NCBI GenBank assembly: GCA_037128295.1
Contig: JBAXWR010000003.1
Span: 14,083-78,082, forward strand
DNA: 64,000 nucleotides
Direction: 5' to 3'
Origin: JAAFHB01 sp037128295
Lineage (GTDB): Bacteria; Bacteroidota; Bacteroidia; Bacteroidales; Prolixibacteraceae
Part shown: positions 1 through 9,180 of the stretch, piece by piece
Layout of the letters: each line of letters opens with the position of its first letter
Position numbering within the stretch: the stretch's first letter is position 1
Made by a program: the position numbers and the translations under genes
Notes under the pieces: model-generated
Databases searched by the model: none
Told to the model about the DNA's origin: nothing
Seen by the model: only the letters and a program-made list of their open reading frames with translations

Positions 1-2
1 TT

Positions 3-2228
3 ATTATTGTCAAAAACTCACTGATTGCCCTTCAAGCCCTCGCAGCCTTTCATCGTCACCGATTTACCTATCCGGTGGTGGGAATTACAGGAAGCAACGG
101 AAAGACGATTGTAAAGGAGTGGCTGAGTGAATTGTTGAGCCCATTATTTAAAATTGTTCGCAGCCCCCGCAGTTACAATTCCCAAATCGGAAACCCTCTT
201 TCAGTCTGGTTAATGGATAACCGGTTCGATCTGGCAATCTTTGAAGCAGGGATTTCAAAGCCTGGGGAAATGGATAAGCTTGAAGCGATATTGGCTCCTG
301 ACCATGGTATCTTTACCCATCTTGGAAAGGCTCATCTCGAAAACTTCTCCTCAGTGGAAGAGTTGGTTTCCGAAAAAGTTAAATTATTTGTTAACTGCTC
401 ATTGATCATCTATTGTAAGGATTTTGATTTGGTGGACCAGGCAATAGGGAATACCGCGTTTAATAAAAGCCCCCGATTGTTTAGGTGGTCTTTCAGTGAC
501 AAGGATTCAGATTTACTGATTACGGACCGGATAAAAAGTTCCGACTCTACTTTGATGCAGGGTGTTTATAACTCAACCAACATTTCAATAATAATTCCGT
601 TTACCGATGATGCAAGTATCGAAAATGCCATTCATTGTTGGGCTTACCTTATTGCAACTAATTGTGATACAGATTTATATAAAGATCTTTTTTCAAAGGT
701 TTCTCCAATAGCTATGCGGCTTGAGATGAAGAAGGGGATAAACGGATGTATTTTAATCAACGATACCTACAACTCCGACACCGCCTCTTTGATCAATGCC
801 CTCGATTTTATTGAACAGCAATCGGAAAACCGCAAAAAGAAATGTACGGTCATCCTGTCCGATATTCTTCAATCGGGAGAGAACCCAGAAAAGCTTTATC
901 GTGAAATTGCCGATTATGTACAACTTCGACATATCAATCGGTTGATCGGGATTGGAAGTGAGATCAGCAGGTTTGCAAATCTTTTTGGGATTTCCGAAAA
1001 ACAGTTTTTTCCGTCGTGCGACGAGTTTATACTCCATTTTAAAGAGCGTGATTTTAATCAGGAGGTGGTGCTTTTAAAAGGGGCAAGGACATTCCGTTTT
1101 GACCGGATTTCGGACTTATTGCAGGAGAAAGCTCATCAGACTGTTATGGAAATTGATTTGGATGCAATGGTCCATAATCTTAATTTTTATCGGCAGAAGT
1201 TGAATCCAACGACGAGAGTAATGGCGATGGTAAAGGCATTTTCATATGGGACAGGTTCTATTGAAGTGGCTAAGATATTGCAGTACAGACGAATTGATTA
1301 TTTGGCGGTGGCGATTGCCGACGAAGGGGTAGAGCTTCGGAACAGTGGGGTCGAAGTGCCTATTGTGGTGATGAATCCAGAGGAGCACAGTTTTGGGGCT
1401 ATGATCGATAACCGCCTCGAACCCAATATCTATCGTTTCGAATTGCTCAGGAAATTTGATGAGGCTTTAAGGAGAAGTGCCGTGAATAATTTTCCGGTCC
1501 ACCTGAAACTGGATACCGGTATGAAAAGGCTCGGATTTGATAACCCTGATGAAATGCGGCGAGTGGCTGATTATATCAAAATGAGCGATACCATGTTTGT
1601 CCGGTCAATTTTTTCGCATCTCGCGGTGAGCGATGATCCGGGAAACGATCCATTCACCCAACAGCAATTTGGGAAGTTTTTATCCTGGTGTGAAATCTTC
1701 ACCCAAGTTTTTGATTATAAGATTTTAAGGCATATTTTAAATTCTTCGGGGATTGAGCGTTTCCCTGAAATGGAACTCGACATGGTAAGGCTTGGGATCG
1801 GCCTTTATGGAGTAAGCCCTAATTTTCAGAAAGAATTGCGCAACGTGGCGACCCTAAAAACCACGATTTCCCAAATAAGGGATGTGGCCACAGGTGAGAC
1901 AATTGGTTATGGAAGGAAGGGTATTGCATATAAAGAAATGCAGATTGCAATTTTACCGATCGGATATGCCGATGGGCTCAATCGCCGGTTAAGCAATGGG
2001 GCCGGAACGGTTTTGATTAATGGCTGCAAAGCACCGATAACCGGAACAATCTGTATGGACATGTGCATGGTTGACGTTACCGGAACCAATGCACGCGAAG
2101 GCGACCGCGCAATAATTTTTGGTGACGATTTACCCGTCAGTGAAGTTGCTACCGCATTAGGGACAATTTCTTACGAAGTACTGACTTCTGTAGGGCAACG
2201 TGTCAAAAGGGTCTATTTTAAGGAATAG
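3..2228 (+). CDS. murF-alr: Bifunctional MurF-like ligase / alanine racemase, 5'-truncated by window edge
   Basis: The protein joins a MurF-type ligase, which adds D-Ala-D-Ala to UDP-MurNAc-tripeptide, to an alanine racemase that makes D-alanine; both act in cytoplasmic peptidoglycan synthesis. The reading frame is open back to base 3, so the true start lies outside the window. Numbering from the first in-window Met (base 75), the ATP loop GSNGKT is at residues 6-11 and the MurF motif NDTYNS at 229-234. The racemase half starts near residue 355, with the PLP lysine at K387 (MVKAFSYG) and the catalytic tyrosine at Y612 (GYGRKG). Roughly 80 N-terminal residues of MurF appear to be missing. This fusion is a Bacteroidota trait. 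ddl, which supplies the D-Ala-D-Ala substrate, lies nearby on the other strand. The gene converges on dnaB with an 18-bp gap. Confidence 0.95.
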   Translation: MIVKNSLIALQALAAFHRHRFTYPVVGITGSNGKTIVKEWLSELLSPLFKIVRSPRSYNSQIGNPLSVWLMDNRFDLAIFEAGISKPGEMDKLEAILAPDHGIFTHLGKAHLENFSSVEELVSEKVKLFVNCSLIIYCKDFDLVDQAIGNTAFNKSPRLFRWSFSDKDSDLLITDRIKSSDSTLMQGVYNSTNISIIIPFTDDASIENAIHCWAYLIATNCDTDLYKDLFSKVSPIAMRLEMKKGINGCILINDTYNSDTASLINALDFIEQQSENRKKKCTVILSDILQSGENPEKLYREIADYVQLRHINRLIGIGSEISRFANLFGISEKQFFPSCDEFILHFKERDFNQEVVLLKGARTFRFDRISDLLQEKAHQTVMEIDLDAMVHNLNFYRQKLNPTTRVMAMVKAFSYGTGSIEVAKILQYRRIDYLAVAIADEGVELRNSGVEVPIVVMNPEEHSFGAMIDNRLEPNIYRFELLRKFDEALRRSAVNNFPVHLKLDTGMKRLGFDNPDEMRRVADYIKMSDTMFVRSIFSHLAVSDDPGNDPFTQQQFGKFLSWCEIFTQVFDYKILRHILNSSGIERFPEMELDMVRLGIGLYGVSPNFQKELRNVATLKTTISQIRDVATGETIGYGRKGIAYKEMQIAILPIGYADGLNRRLSNGAGTVLINGCKAPITGTICMDMCMVDVTGTNAREGDRAIIFGDDLPVSEVATALGTISYEVLTSVGQRVKRVYFKE

Positions 2229-2246
2229 GGATACCATCCCCAAACC

Positions 2247-3806
2247 TTAAAAGGGTTCCCCTTCTGCTATACGGTTTCCTGATGGTTTAAAACTATTTTG
2301 GCTAAAGTCAGGTCCAGATGGGGTGTATTCGACATTCATCTTTGAACTGAAGACTGCTTTTTTCCCTTCACCAAGGTCGTCTGGCATTGATCCCATTGTA
2401 ACCTCATCAATATCACTGAACCTTGCAAGTGAAGCTTTAAATGCGAGCTGGACATCTCCAACCGAGCCGTTACGATGTTTGGCAATGATGATTTCTGCCA
2501 CCCCAATTAATGAATTTCCATCTGTATCCTGAGTAATACCGTAATATTCAGGTCTGTGTATAAACATAACCATATCGGCATCCTGCTCAATTGCACCCGA
2601 TTCGCGCAAATCGGAAAGCTGTGGGCGTTTCCCGTCACGCGATTCTACCGAACGGTTCAACTGCGAAAGCGCAATAATCGGAACATTGATCTCTTTGGCA
2701 ATCGCTTTGAGGTTTCGCGAAATCGTACTTACCTCCTGTTCGCGGTTTCCTTTGACATCGGTACCGGCAGTCATCAACTGAAGGTAGTCAACAATCACTA
2801 TTCCTATATCATATTGCATTTTAAGCCTCCGGCATTTGGCCCTGAATTCAAAAACCGAAAGTGCAGGGGTATCATCAATATATAATGGGGCGTTTTCCAG
2901 GTTTTTGATCCTGCGGTTGAACAGTTCCCATTCCCAATCTTCGAGCTTGCCGCTTTTTATTTTTTCAGATCCCAACTCGGTTTCTGCGGCGATTAACCTG
3001 TTGACCAACTGTAGAGAGGACATCTCAAGTGAGAATACCGCAACCGGAACCTGTTTAAGTACCGCCATATTCCGAGCCATCGAAAGGACGAATGCTGTCT
3101 TACCCATGGCAGGGCGTGCTGCAATAATCATTAAATCGGTATTTTGCCACCCAGAAGTAATTTTATCTAGTTTCGAGAACCCTGATGCAATACCGCTTAA
3201 TCCATCAGGTTTTTTGGCATTTTCTTCGATCCGCTCAATAGCCAGGCGGAGTAACGGTTTAATTGGCTGCGACTCTTTTGAGATATTCCCTTCCGTGACT
3301 TTAAAAAGTGAGGATTCAGCATAGTCGATCAAATCGTCAAGTTCCATTGAATCATCGTACGATTTTACCTGGATTTCGGAGGAGATCCTGATCAATTCGC
3401 GCTGTATGAATTTCTGGGCAATAATCCTTGCATGAAAATCAATATGGGCAGCCGAAGCAACCCTGCTTGTCAGTTGGGTAATGTAAATCGGACCACCAAC
3501 CACATCGAGTTCCTGCCGGTTTTTTAACTCCTGGGTAACCATCAACAGGTCAACCGGTTTTTCGTTTGAAAAGAGGTGCTGGATCACCTTGAAGATTTTC
3601 TGATGCTCTTCCTTATAAAACGATTCTGCTTTCAGAATGTCTGCCACAGCAATATAAGCATCCCGTTCAAGCATTAATGCACCTAGCACGGCCTCTTCTA
3701 CTTCGGGTGCCTGTGGCGGTATCTTTCCATATTGGGCATTCAATTGCTCAATGGTCATTTTGGGCTTTGTCTTGTTCCGGAAATTATTATTTGTTTCGGC
3801 TGGCAT
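2247..3806 (-). CDS. dnaB: Replicative DNA helicase DnaB
   Basis: This is the hexameric 5'-3' helicase that unwinds DNA at the replication fork. The 519-residue length fits the family. The DnaB N-terminal domain covers about residues 30-135. The RecA-like core has Walker A at 230-238 (ARPAMGKTA), followed by a Walker B-like strand ending VIVDYLQLM and a DLRESGAIEQDAD motif. No intein interrupts the P-loop. The ATG at 3806 gives a short polar leader, and an internal Met17 is a possible alternative start. A small inverted repeat, TTACGG/CCGTAA, lies just upstream (3821-3838). Confidence 0.96.
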   Translation of the reverse strand: MPAETNNNFRNKTKPKMTIEQLNAQYGKIPPQAPEVEEAVLGALMLERDAYIAVADILKAESFYKEEHQKIFKVIQHLFSNEKPVDLLMVTQELKNRQELDVVGGPIYITQLTSRVASAAHIDFHARIIAQKFIQRELIRISSEIQVKSYDDSMELDDLIDYAESSLFKVTEGNISKESQPIKPLLRLAIERIEENAKKPDGLSGIASGFSKLDKITSGWQNTDLMIIAARPAMGKTAFVLSMARNMAVLKQVPVAVFSLEMSSLQLVNRLIAAETELGSEKIKSGKLEDWEWELFNRRIKNLENAPLYIDDTPALSVFEFRAKCRRLKMQYDIGIVIVDYLQLMTAGTDVKGNREQEVSTISRNLKAIAKEINVPIIALSQLNRSVESRDGKRPQLSDLRESGAIEQDADMVMFIHRPEYYGITQDTDGNSLIGVAEIIIAKHRNGSVGDVQLAFKASLARFSDIDEVTMGSMPDDLGEGKKAVFSSKMNVEYTPSGPDFSQNSFKPSGNRIAEGEPF

Positions 3807-4106
3807 AATATTTCGATTTCTTACGGTTCAATCCGTAACTATTTGATATATAATAATATAATAAATTAATAATAGGAATACGAAACATTACCATCCAAAT
3901 TGGGCAGTTGTTTCAAATTCCCTCAAAAATACCATTCAATTTTGGATTTTATTTCGGCCAGTATGGCCTGACAGCCTCTACCGTTTGCCTATTCAACCAA
4001 TTGGCTGGTTATCCCATATTTTGAACAGGGTTATAAACGACTTTATGAACAATTTGTTCATAAAGCTAAATCAACATAACATGTAGATATTTAATGCATT
4101 AACGAA
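3807..4106. other. Non-coding gap between dnaB and ddl with inverted repeats
   Basis: This AT-rich 300-bp stretch has no convincing ORF. It holds a 6-bp inverted repeat at 3821-3838 in the dnaB leader. An 11-bp perfect inverted repeat lies at 4041-4065: CTTTATGAACA, a 3-nt spacer, then TGTTCATAAAG. The second lies 42-66 bp past the ddl stop codon and has no T-run, so it resembles a protein-binding site at least as much as a terminator. Confidence 0.6.
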
Positions 4107-5093
4107 CTATTCCTTTAGTCCTGATGTTATGATGTCAGTTAACAGGTCGGTGAGCTTGAGTCCCATTGCTTTTATCTGCTGCGGGATAAAACTGGTTTCG
4201 GTCATCCCGGGAACGGTATTGACCTCCAGAAAATAAAAGGTATCGCCGTTGAGGATATAATCAATCCGGACTATTCCATTGCAATTACACAAGTCGTAGA
4301 TTTGTGATGAAATTGTCTGAATTTTACGTGTCAGCTCTTCCGATATCCGTGCAGGGGTAATTTCATCGGCCATTCCTGGTATATATTTCGCTTCGTAATT
4401 GAAAAATTCATTCTTGGGAATTACCTCTGTAACCGGAAAAACCAATTTCAGTTCGCCAATTTTAACTACGCCACAGGTAAATTCCTGTCCGGCAATGAAT
4501 TGTTCGATAATAGCTTCCGGGCTTTCATCAAGTGCTTTGTTTACAGCTTCCACAAGGTCTTCTCCCTTTTTCACTTTGGTAACCCCAAAACTTGATCCAC
4601 CTGCACTTGGTTTCACAAACAAAGGAAGTCCCAATGATTCAACGATCCCGGCAGCGCTGTATTTTTCACCTTCTAGAAGTCGCACAGATTGGGCCATCTG
4701 GATACCGAAGCTTCGTAAATAATTGTTACAGAAGAATTTATTAAAAGTAAGGGCAGATGCCTGAACATTGCTTGAGGAGTATGGTATATTCACCATTTCA
4801 AAATATCCTTGCAGCAGGCCATCTTCACCGGGGGTGCCGTGGATAATGATATAGGCATAATCGAATTTTATTTTCTGACCATCAAGATTGAACGAAAAAT
4901 CGGCTTTGTCAATGGTGGAAAGTATGGATTCCCCATCAAGAACGACCCATTCTTCACCTTTGATCCTGATCAACCATGGTGTAAACAACTCAGTATTGAT
5001 GGCACGCAATACATTGGCGCCACTTTTTACCGAAATAACATATTCTGATGAGTCACCACCGGCGACAACGGCAATATTCTTTTTTGTGTTCAT
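4107..5093 (-). CDS. ddl: D-alanine--D-alanine ligase
   Basis: An ATP-grasp enzyme that condenses two D-alanines for the peptidoglycan stem peptide. The 328-residue protein starts with the expected IAVVAGGDSSE segment. The IIHGTPGEDG loop and the FVKPSAGGSSFGVTKV ATP-binding segment are present. The C-terminal EVNTVPGMTETSFIPQQ region carries the metal- and substrate-binding residues of Ddl. It lies 6 bp downstream of the RluA-type synthase gene on the same strand and is probably co-transcribed with it. Its product feeds the MurF-Alr fusion at the left edge of the window. Confidence 0.95.
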   Translation of the reverse strand: MNTKKNIAVVAGGDSSEYVISVKSGANVLRAINTELFTPWLIRIKGEEWVVLDGESILSTIDKADFSFNLDGQKIKFDYAYIIIHGTPGEDGLLQGYFEMVNIPYSSSNVQASALTFNKFFCNNYLRSFGIQMAQSVRLLEGEKYSAAGIVESLGLPLFVKPSAGGSSFGVTKVKKGEDLVEAVNKALDESPEAIIEQFIAGQEFTCGVVKIGELKLVFPVTEVIPKNEFFNYEAKYIPGMADEITPARISEELTRKIQTISSQIYDLCNCNGIVRIDYILNGDTFYFLEVNTVPGMTETSFIPQQIKAMGLKLTDLLTDIITSGLKE

Positions 5094-5099
5094 ATTTTG

Positions 5100-6164
5100 T
5101 TATTCTAGATCTCTGTTTGATATATAGTTACGCCACTTATCGATCACTTGCGTGAAATTTTCGGGGAGTTCGGAATCGAAAATCATCTCCTCTTTGGTTA
5201 CCGGGTGGACAAACCCCAGTATTTTGGCATGAAGTGCCTGTCCCGGCATCAAAGCGAAACAATTTTCGACAAACTGTTTGTATTTTGCGTAAGTTGTACC
5301 TTTCAGAATGGCATTTCCACCGTAAGCATCATCATTAAACAGCGGGTGGCCAATGTATTTCATATGGACCCTGATCTGGTGTGTACGTCCGGTTTCCAGG
5401 ACGCATTCCACAAGGTTGACATACCCCAGCCGTTCGAGGACCCGATAATGGGTAATCGCAGTTTTGCCGTGATCACCTTCAGGATAGACGGCATATACCT
5501 GACGGTTTTTTGTACTCCTCCCGATATTACCCTCAATTGTCCCTTCCTCCGACGACAGGTTTCCCCAAACCAAGGCTACATACTTCCGTTTGGTTGTCTT
5601 GTTGAAGAACTGAAGGGCAAGGTTGATTTTGGCCAATTCGGTCTTAGCAATCACAATTAATCCTGAAGTATTCTTGTCGATCCGGTGAACAAGTCCTGGC
5701 CGGGGATCGTTTCCTCCATACAATTCAAGATCTTTGTATCTGTAAACCAATCCATTAACCAGAGTTCCGCTGTAGTTTCCGTGCCCGGGATGGACTACGA
5801 GCCCGGCAGGTTTATTGATCACCATCAACTCTTCGTCCTCATAGACCACGTTAAGTGGAATATCCTCTGGTGTAATTTTCAGTTCACGGCGCGGATAATC
5901 CATCATGATGGTCACCTCTTCACCTGGCTTGATCTTGTAATTTGATTTGACAGGAACACCGTTTACCAGAATGCTTCCTGCATCGGCTGCCATTTGGATC
6001 CGGTTTCGTGAAGTACCTTCAATTTTGTTTGTCAGGAACTTGTCGATGCGCAACAATCCCTGGCCAGGATCGGCTACAAACCTGTAATGTACAAACTGAC
6101 CAGAACCGTCATCAATATCCTCCAATTCGTCAGGATCATCCTCAATCGGTGCTAAATAACTCAT
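5100..6164 (-). CDS. RluA-family 23S rRNA pseudouridine synthase (RluD-like)
   Basis: The enzyme converts specific uridines of structured RNA, most likely 23S rRNA, to pseudouridine. An acidic N-terminal leader is followed by an S4 RNA-binding domain at about residues 37-88 (RIDKFL to EEVTI). The catalytic domain contains the family signature HRIDKNTSG with the nucleophile Asp163, and the downstream motif ETGRTHQIRVH. The architecture (S4 plus RluA domain, 354 residues) matches RluD, but the exact target uridines cannot be told from sequence. It lies between the PASTA-protein gene and ddl with very short gaps, so the three probably form one operon. Confidence 0.92.
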   Translation of the reverse strand: MSYLAPIEDDPDELEDIDDGSGQFVHYRFVADPGQGLLRIDKFLTNKIEGTSRNRIQMAADAGSILVNGVPVKSNYKIKPGEEVTIMMDYPRRELKITPEDIPLNVVYEDEELMVINKPAGLVVHPGHGNYSGTLVNGLVYRYKDLELYGGNDPRPGLVHRIDKNTSGLIVIAKTELAKINLALQFFNKTTKRKYVALVWGNLSSEEGTIEGNIGRSTKNRQVYAVYPEGDHGKTAITHYRVLERLGYVNLVECVLETGRTHQIRVHMKYIGHPLFNDDAYGGNAILKGTTYAKYKQFVENCFALMPGQALHAKILGFVHPVTKEEMIFDSELPENFTQVIDKWRNYISNRDLE

Positions 6165-6195
6165 TAATAAGGTTCTAATTCTTTATTTTTTCTAT

Positions 6196-6978
6196 TTATG
6201 GGGTTGCTCGTTTCAATTGCAGCCAGATGTCAACCGATATTCCGGGTTTCACAAAGTTTGTGGAGTCGGGCAATGGCAGTTGTTTCCAGATCACGGCATT
6301 GAGGGTATCCTCTTTTGAATGGACCGAAGGATCATAAACAGCCGAACCAATTGAAAGCGATTTGCTTTTTAAGATTGCCCGTGCAATGGAAAATGTATAT
6401 CCTGTAAGGTCAGGAATCAATGTTTCGCCTCCGGCTAAATTTTTCCCAACCACAAGGTCGATCGTTTCACCGTTTCCCAATTTGGTGCCAGGTTCAATTG
6501 AACGGCCCTTGTATTTTTGCTCCAGGACAAGGTCATCAAATTCGGATGGCTTGAATTCGACATTCCCCAATGCAAATCCTTTGGAGTCGAGCAGTACCCT
6601 CGCCTGACGTATTGAAACATCAGTGACTTTCGGAACTTCAACCTGTTCAGGCAATACAGATGCCAATGTTAAATATATAAGCCTGTTGGGTTTTATTTTG
6701 TGGCCTGCTTCAGGATTCTGGAAAACGATAATCCCGGGCTGCACATCCTTGCGAAAAACGGAATCTTCGATTTCAAAACGGAAATCATTTTTGTTCGACA
6801 GATTTTCGACCTGCCCGATTGACAAGCCCTTGAAATCGGGAGTAGGGAAGCTTTCACCCTTATTGGTGTAAAACGAGAGCATAATCATTGTAAACCAGAT
6901 TAATACTAGCGTTAATACAACAGCCAACCCAAAATGTTTGAGAAAGATTTTACTTTTAAGAAATTCTTTTAGCGGCAT
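6196..6978 (-). CDS. Membrane-anchored PASTA-domain protein
   Basis: This 260-residue protein has a short cytoplasmic N-terminus, one transmembrane helix at about residues 14-35, and an exported part made of about three PASTA repeats (near 42-110, 113-185 and 187-257). PASTA domains bind peptidoglycan fragments or beta-lactams in serine/threonine kinases and penicillin-binding proteins. No kinase or transpeptidase domain is attached here, which is usual for Bacteroidota stand-alone PASTA proteins. The location directly upstream of rluA and ddl suggests a cell-envelope role; its specific function is unknown. Confidence 0.88.
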   Translation of the reverse strand: MPLKEFLKSKIFLKHFGLAVVLTLVLIWFTMIMLSFYTNKGESFPTPDFKGLSIGQVENLSNKNDFRFEIEDSVFRKDVQPGIIVFQNPEAGHKIKPNRLIYLTLASVLPEQVEVPKVTDVSIRQARVLLDSKGFALGNVEFKPSEFDDLVLEQKYKGRSIEPGTKLGNGETIDLVVGKNLAGGETLIPDLTGYTFSIARAILKSKSLSIGSAVYDPSVHSKEDTLNAVIWKQLPLPDSTNFVKPGISVDIWLQLKRATP

Positions 6979-7067
6979 AGACGATGTTTCAATGATTTTA
7001 CCTCGGGTTGCAAAATTAATCGTAAACTTCCAAAGAAAAAATTGTGGCGTGCTTTATTATTTTTACA

Positions 7068-8192
7068 TCAGTGAACATTGATAATATTGTAAACAGTATC
7101 ACGTTCTGCCGGTATTTTACCAACCCCTTTAATCATAGCGATCAGTTCCTCCGTTGAAGCCGTAGGGTTTTGCTCTGCAGACCCTGCCATTGAATAGATT
7201 TTTGTCGAATCTTCAATTGTTCCATCAAGGTCATCGACACCAAAAGTCAACGAAATCTGTGCTACCTGTTTTCCCATCATGGGCCAGTAAGCTTTCAAAT
7301 GGGGGATGTTATCGAGGAAAATCCTAGAAACGGCATAATTTTTTAAATCTTCAACCGTTGTTGTTTCTTTGATATGGGAAAATAGATTATTGTAATGCTT
7401 GAATTTCAGTGGAATAAAGCAATTAAACCCATTCGTTTCATCCTGGAGGTTGCGCAACCGTTCCAAATGGTCGATCCGGTGCCCGTAGTTTTCGATAAGG
7501 CCATACAACATTGTGGCGTTGGTAGGAATCGAAAGTTCATGGGCAGCTTTGTGGATATGGAGCCATTCTGTGGAGCCTGTTTTATCGGGACAGATCTTCT
7601 GCCGAAGTTTTTCATCGAAAATTTCGGCGCCGCCGCCTGGCATCGATCCAAGGCCTGATTCTTTCAGCAATTTTAACCCGTTTTCGATTGTCATTCCTGC
7701 TTGTTTGCACATAGCATCGATCTCAACAGCGGTGAATGCTTTAATATGTAGCGTTGGATCTGCATCTTTTATGGCAACGAGAAGATCGGAATAAAAGTAA
7801 ACGTCACGGTCGGGGTGTACACCACCCACTATATGGACTTCGGTCGCCCCGTTATTTTTGTAGGATGCAACCTTTTCTACAATGTCATTTATACTGAATT
7901 CCCAGCAACCTGTTTCGTCTTTCTTCCGGCGATAGGAGCAAAATGCACAATGGTTGACACAGATGTTGGTAGGTTCGATGTGGAAATTCCGGTTGAAATA
8001 GATGTGGTTGTTACTAAACCGCTGTGAAACAGATTCTGCCAGCAGGGAAAGGTATGGCAGGCTTCCCTCTTCAAACAAGGTAATACCATCACTCCTGTTT
8101 ATCCGTTCATTCGACAATACCCGTTCTGCAATGTCGAAGAGTCGGGGTGCTATTCCTGTAGTTTGAAATAAAGATAAGATGGAATTGTTCAT
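7068..8192 (-). CDS. mqnE: Aminofutalosine synthase (radical SAM)
   Basis: MqnE joins 3-[(1-carboxyvinyl)oxy]benzoate to SAM-derived adenosine to give 6-amino-6-deoxyfutalosine in the futalosine route to menaquinone. The radical-SAM cluster ligands C78, C82 and C85 sit in the CX3CX2C pattern typical of the MqnE/MqnC/CofH group. The surrounding NRNFHIEPTN, GGVHP, SMPGGGAEIFDE and FGVDDLDGTIEDSTKIYSMAG segments match MqnE better than MqnC. Length is 374 residues. It implies menaquinone-based respiration, which fits the quinone-linked NrfD/HybB-like protein later in the window. It is separated from rpmH by a terminator-like hairpin. Confidence 0.9.
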   Translation of the reverse strand: MNNSILSLFQTTGIAPRLFDIAERVLSNERINRSDGITLFEEGSLPYLSLLAESVSQRFSNNHIYFNRNFHIEPTNICVNHCAFCSYRRKKDETGCWEFSINDIVEKVASYKNNGATEVHIVGGVHPDRDVYFYSDLLVAIKDADPTLHIKAFTAVEIDAMCKQAGMTIENGLKLLKESGLGSMPGGGAEIFDEKLRQKICPDKTGSTEWLHIHKAAHELSIPTNATMLYGLIENYGHRIDHLERLRNLQDETNGFNCFIPLKFKHYNNLFSHIKETTTVEDLKNYAVSRIFLDNIPHLKAYWPMMGKQVAQISLTFGVDDLDGTIEDSTKIYSMAGSAEQNPTASTEELIAMIKGVGKIPAERDTVYNIINVH

Positions 8193-8217
8193 CTGTAGAG
8201 ATTAAAAGGCGATAAAC

Positions 8218-8252
8218 ACAAAAGGTAAAGAACTATGTCCTTTACCTTTTGT
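8218..8252 (-). terminator. Terminator hairpin downstream of rpmH
   Basis: Perfect 13-bp arms (8218-8230 and 8240-8252, ACAAAAGGTAAAG and its complement) enclose a 9-nt loop. The hairpin lies 25 bp past the rpmH stop codon and ahead of mqnE. Its arms are A/T-rich with only a short T-stretch, so termination may be partial. Confidence 0.65.
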
Positions 8253-8276
8253 ATGAAATTGTTGAATCACAACTTA

Positions 8277-8435
8277 TTATCTTTTATGCTGAGGCTCGTC
8301 GGAAACGGTCAGTTTTTTGCGTCCTTTTGCACGGCGTGCTTTTAAAACTTTGCGTCCGTTTGCTGTTGCCATTCTTTCACGGAACCCATGTTTGTTTTTC
8401 CTCTTTCTGTTCGATGGTTGAAATGTTCTTTTCAT
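8277..8435 (-). CDS. rpmH: 50S ribosomal protein L34
   Basis: A short ORF (52 codons plus stop) encodes a very basic protein starting MKRTFQPSNRKRKNKHGF and continuing with RMATANGRKVLKARRAKGRKKL. This is the canonical L34 sequence, a component of the large ribosomal subunit. The C-terminal TVSDEPQHKR tail is slightly longer than in many phyla but usual for Bacteroidota. It is probably monocistronic, with a hairpin terminator directly downstream and a 117-bp AT-rich gap upstream. Confidence 0.97.
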   Translation of the reverse strand: MKRTFQPSNRKRKNKHGFRERMATANGRKVLKARRAKGRKKLTVSDEPQHKR

Positions 8436-8552
8436 CTCGGAAAATATTTTTATTAATTTAAACTATTTCTTTCGTAATTTGGAGTGCAAAAATAACTCTT
8501 TTTTCGTTTACGGCAAATAAAAAATGATTTACTATGAATTAATTTTCATTTT

Positions 8553-9179
8553 TTATTTATTTACAGGCAGATAGACGATTTTCTTGGTTTCAAAGTACGG
8601 TTCATCAAAGAACAATTTTAATTCGGTTACCTCAACAAGTTGTTTGAAGGATTTGATTTCTTCCTGAAAATCACCGCCTTTCAAATAAATGATTCCGTTG
8701 GGACGGGAGTTTTTCTGGGTTTTGGCAATGTTTTTTCTGACCATTCCTACAAAGTCGGGGAACGCAGTGACTGCCCTCGAAACAACAAAATCGAATGTTT
8801 CTTTGACCTCTTCAACCCTTATTTGGATGGCTGTTACGTTGGTGAGCCCCAGTTTTTCGGCAATGTCCTGTACAACTTTAATTTTTTTTCCGATTGAATC
8901 GATCAGAACGAAATGGCAGGCAGGGAATAAAATGGCAAGAGGAATTCCGGGGAAACCGCCGCCTGTCCCAACATCCAGAATGACACTTCCAGGTCTGAAA
9001 TTGATGATTTTAGCGATTGACAGTGAATGTAAGATATGCTTTTCGTATAACGACTCAATGTCTTTTCGTGAAATGACATTGATCTTCTCGTTCCATTCGT
9101 TAACAAGCGGCCCCAATTTTTCAAATTGGGTGACCTGCCCGGGTCCCAAATTTTGAAAATATTTTTTAATGATCTCCAT
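8553..9179 (-). CDS. rsmG: 16S rRNA (guanine-527-N7)-methyltransferase
   Basis: RsmG (GidB) methylates G527 of 16S rRNA using SAM. The 208-residue length fits. The SAM-binding loop is ILDVGTGGGFPGIPLAI at about residues 66-82, preceded by the NEWNEKINVISRKD segment typical of RsmG. SRAV...F and YLKGG motifs follow. The start codon lies one base after the stop of the upstream sigma-factor gene, so the two are translationally close and probably in one operon with the glycosyltransferase. Confidence 0.95.
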   Translation of the reverse strand: MEIIKKYFQNLGPGQVTQFEKLGPLVNEWNEKINVISRKDIESLYEKHILHSLSIAKIINFRPGSVILDVGTGGGFPGIPLAILFPACHFVLIDSIGKKIKVVQDIAEKLGLTNVTAIQIRVEEVKETFDFVVSRAVTAFPDFVGMVRKNIAKTQKNSRPNGIIYLKGGDFQEEIKSFKQLVEVTELKLFFDEPYFETKKIVYLPVNK

Positions 9180-9180
9180 A

